Of a DNA stretch of 21,951 nucleotides, positions 21,537 through 21,951 are shown piece after piece (the first letter of the stretch is position 1; each line of letters begins with the position of its first letter). Made by a program: the position numbers and the translations under genes. The DNA comes from a virus. Under the pieces are notes generated by a model. It had not been told where the DNA came from. It did no database searches and worked only from the letters and a program-made list of their open reading frames with translations. The stretch is taken from the IMG/VR virus record IMGVR_UViG_3300033994_001890, positions 1 through 21,951 of that record; one strand, written 5' to 3'.

Positions 21537-21539
21537 ACT
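21534..21539 (+). promoter_or_regulatory. TAGACT -10-like box for the last gene
   Basis: CTAGACT overlaps the tip-protein stop codon TAG and ends 29 bases before the ATG at 21569. TTTACG stands 17 bp upstream as a fair -35, making this one of the better promoter candidates. Confidence 0.45.
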
Positions 21540-21568
21540 GCTAGCACAGACCACACTTTGGCAGTTCG

Positions 21569-21951
21569 ATGGGCTTCTACACCGGGCGCACCGGCGCCAT
21601 GTACTTTTACGACAGCACTGAAAATCTTTCCAGTGCAGTAGCTGGCGCACCGGAAGCCAACAAAAAACTGCTGAAATTGCGTGACTGGTCCATCGAAACC
21701 AGCTTGGAGCTGCTTGAAACTACAACCATTGATACTGCCGTAAAGAGCTATACACCCGGCATGGTTAGTGCCAATGGCAGCGCCACGGTGCTGTACTACA
21801 GGAGTGAAGCAGGTGATGTCGGTAAGCAGTTCAACAAGCTTCTGGACAACATCATGAAAACCAGCACCGCAGGTATTACGACGTCAGATCGGTGCGGTTT
21901 TATCCTCCGAGCTGGTACGCAAACAGGCACGGGTGTCGACATTAAAGACGA
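21569..21951 (+). CDS. Tail-tube-like paralogue, partial (3' end missing)
   Basis: The first 127 codons are in the window, with no stop before the edge. The N-terminus (YTGRTGAMYFYDSTEN) parallels the tube protein start (TSGALYYKPAG). The core LRDWSIETSLELLETTTIDTAVKSYTPG, then SANGSATVLYYRSE and KQFNKLLDNIMK, aligns with VRDWSFEISRAEIDVTTIG, DGTGTATVYMTNED and NRMIEDVLQ of the protein at 12244. It lacks the roughly 85-residue inserted domain. It may form a specialised tube ring at the tip or a fibre-attachment module. It has its own promoter-like sequence. Confidence 0.8.
   Translation, partial: MGFYTGRTGAMYFYDSTENLSSAVAGAPEANKKLLKLRDWSIETSLELLETTTIDTAVKSYTPGMVSANGSATVLYYRSEAGDVGKQFNKLLDNIMKTSTAGITTSDRCGFILRAGTQTGTGVDIKD

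Overview
The window is a large part of the genome of a tailed double-stranded DNA phage (or prophage) with the gene order of a long, non-contractile-tailed siphovirus. The evidence is an almost continuous plus-strand run of terminase, portal, scaffold, capsid, head-tail connector, tail tube, frameshifted tail chaperone, tape measure and tail-tip genes. No sheath or baseplate genes are seen. The host cannot be read directly. Many genes have weak or no Shine-Dalgarno and carry a lone TA-N-N-CT -10-like box, and several small proteins look like types I associate with cyanobacterial phages, so a Synechococcus/Cyanobium-like host is my inference at low certainty. No integrase, replication gene or tRNA is present, so lifestyle is undecided.

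Layout. (1) 1-773, minus strand: three tightly coupled small genes, the last starting with a signal peptide and cut by the window edge. (2) 774-879: divergent control region. The two diverging genes begin inside a perfect 16-nt inverted repeat. (3) 880-3235, plus: two unrecognised proteins, a probable small terminase, a small secreted lipoprotein candidate and a small tail-anchored membrane protein. (4) 3389-4639 large terminase, overlapped at its 3' end by a convergent HNH endonuclease gene (4620-5129). (5) 5215-6390: five small proteins, three of them very basic. (6) 6428-9759: portal, scaffold, major capsid protein. (7) 9807-10278: a minus-strand helix-turn-helix gene and a small plus-strand gene whose start codons overlap. 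(8) 10282-12167: four head-completion/neck genes. (9) 12244-13640: tail tube and a tail assembly chaperone with a -1 frameshift extension. (10) 13693-21536: tape measure and a four-gene overlapping tail-tip block (positions equivalent to lambda M, L, K and J). (11) 21569-end: a second tail-tube-like gene running off the window.

The late genes are not one simple operon. Strong intrinsic terminators follow the gene at 2185, the gene at 3235, the capsid gene, the tube gene and the chaperone gene. Most genes that are not translationally coupled to an upstream gene carry a TA-N-N-CT box about 21-33 nt before the start codon. Expression therefore seems to be organised as many short units, which could set the ratios of capsid, tube and chaperone. 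The most unusual points are the shared-start inverted repeat, the two recurrent leader motifs, the paralogous tube genes at either end of the tail module, and the homing-type endonuclease at the terminase 3' end.
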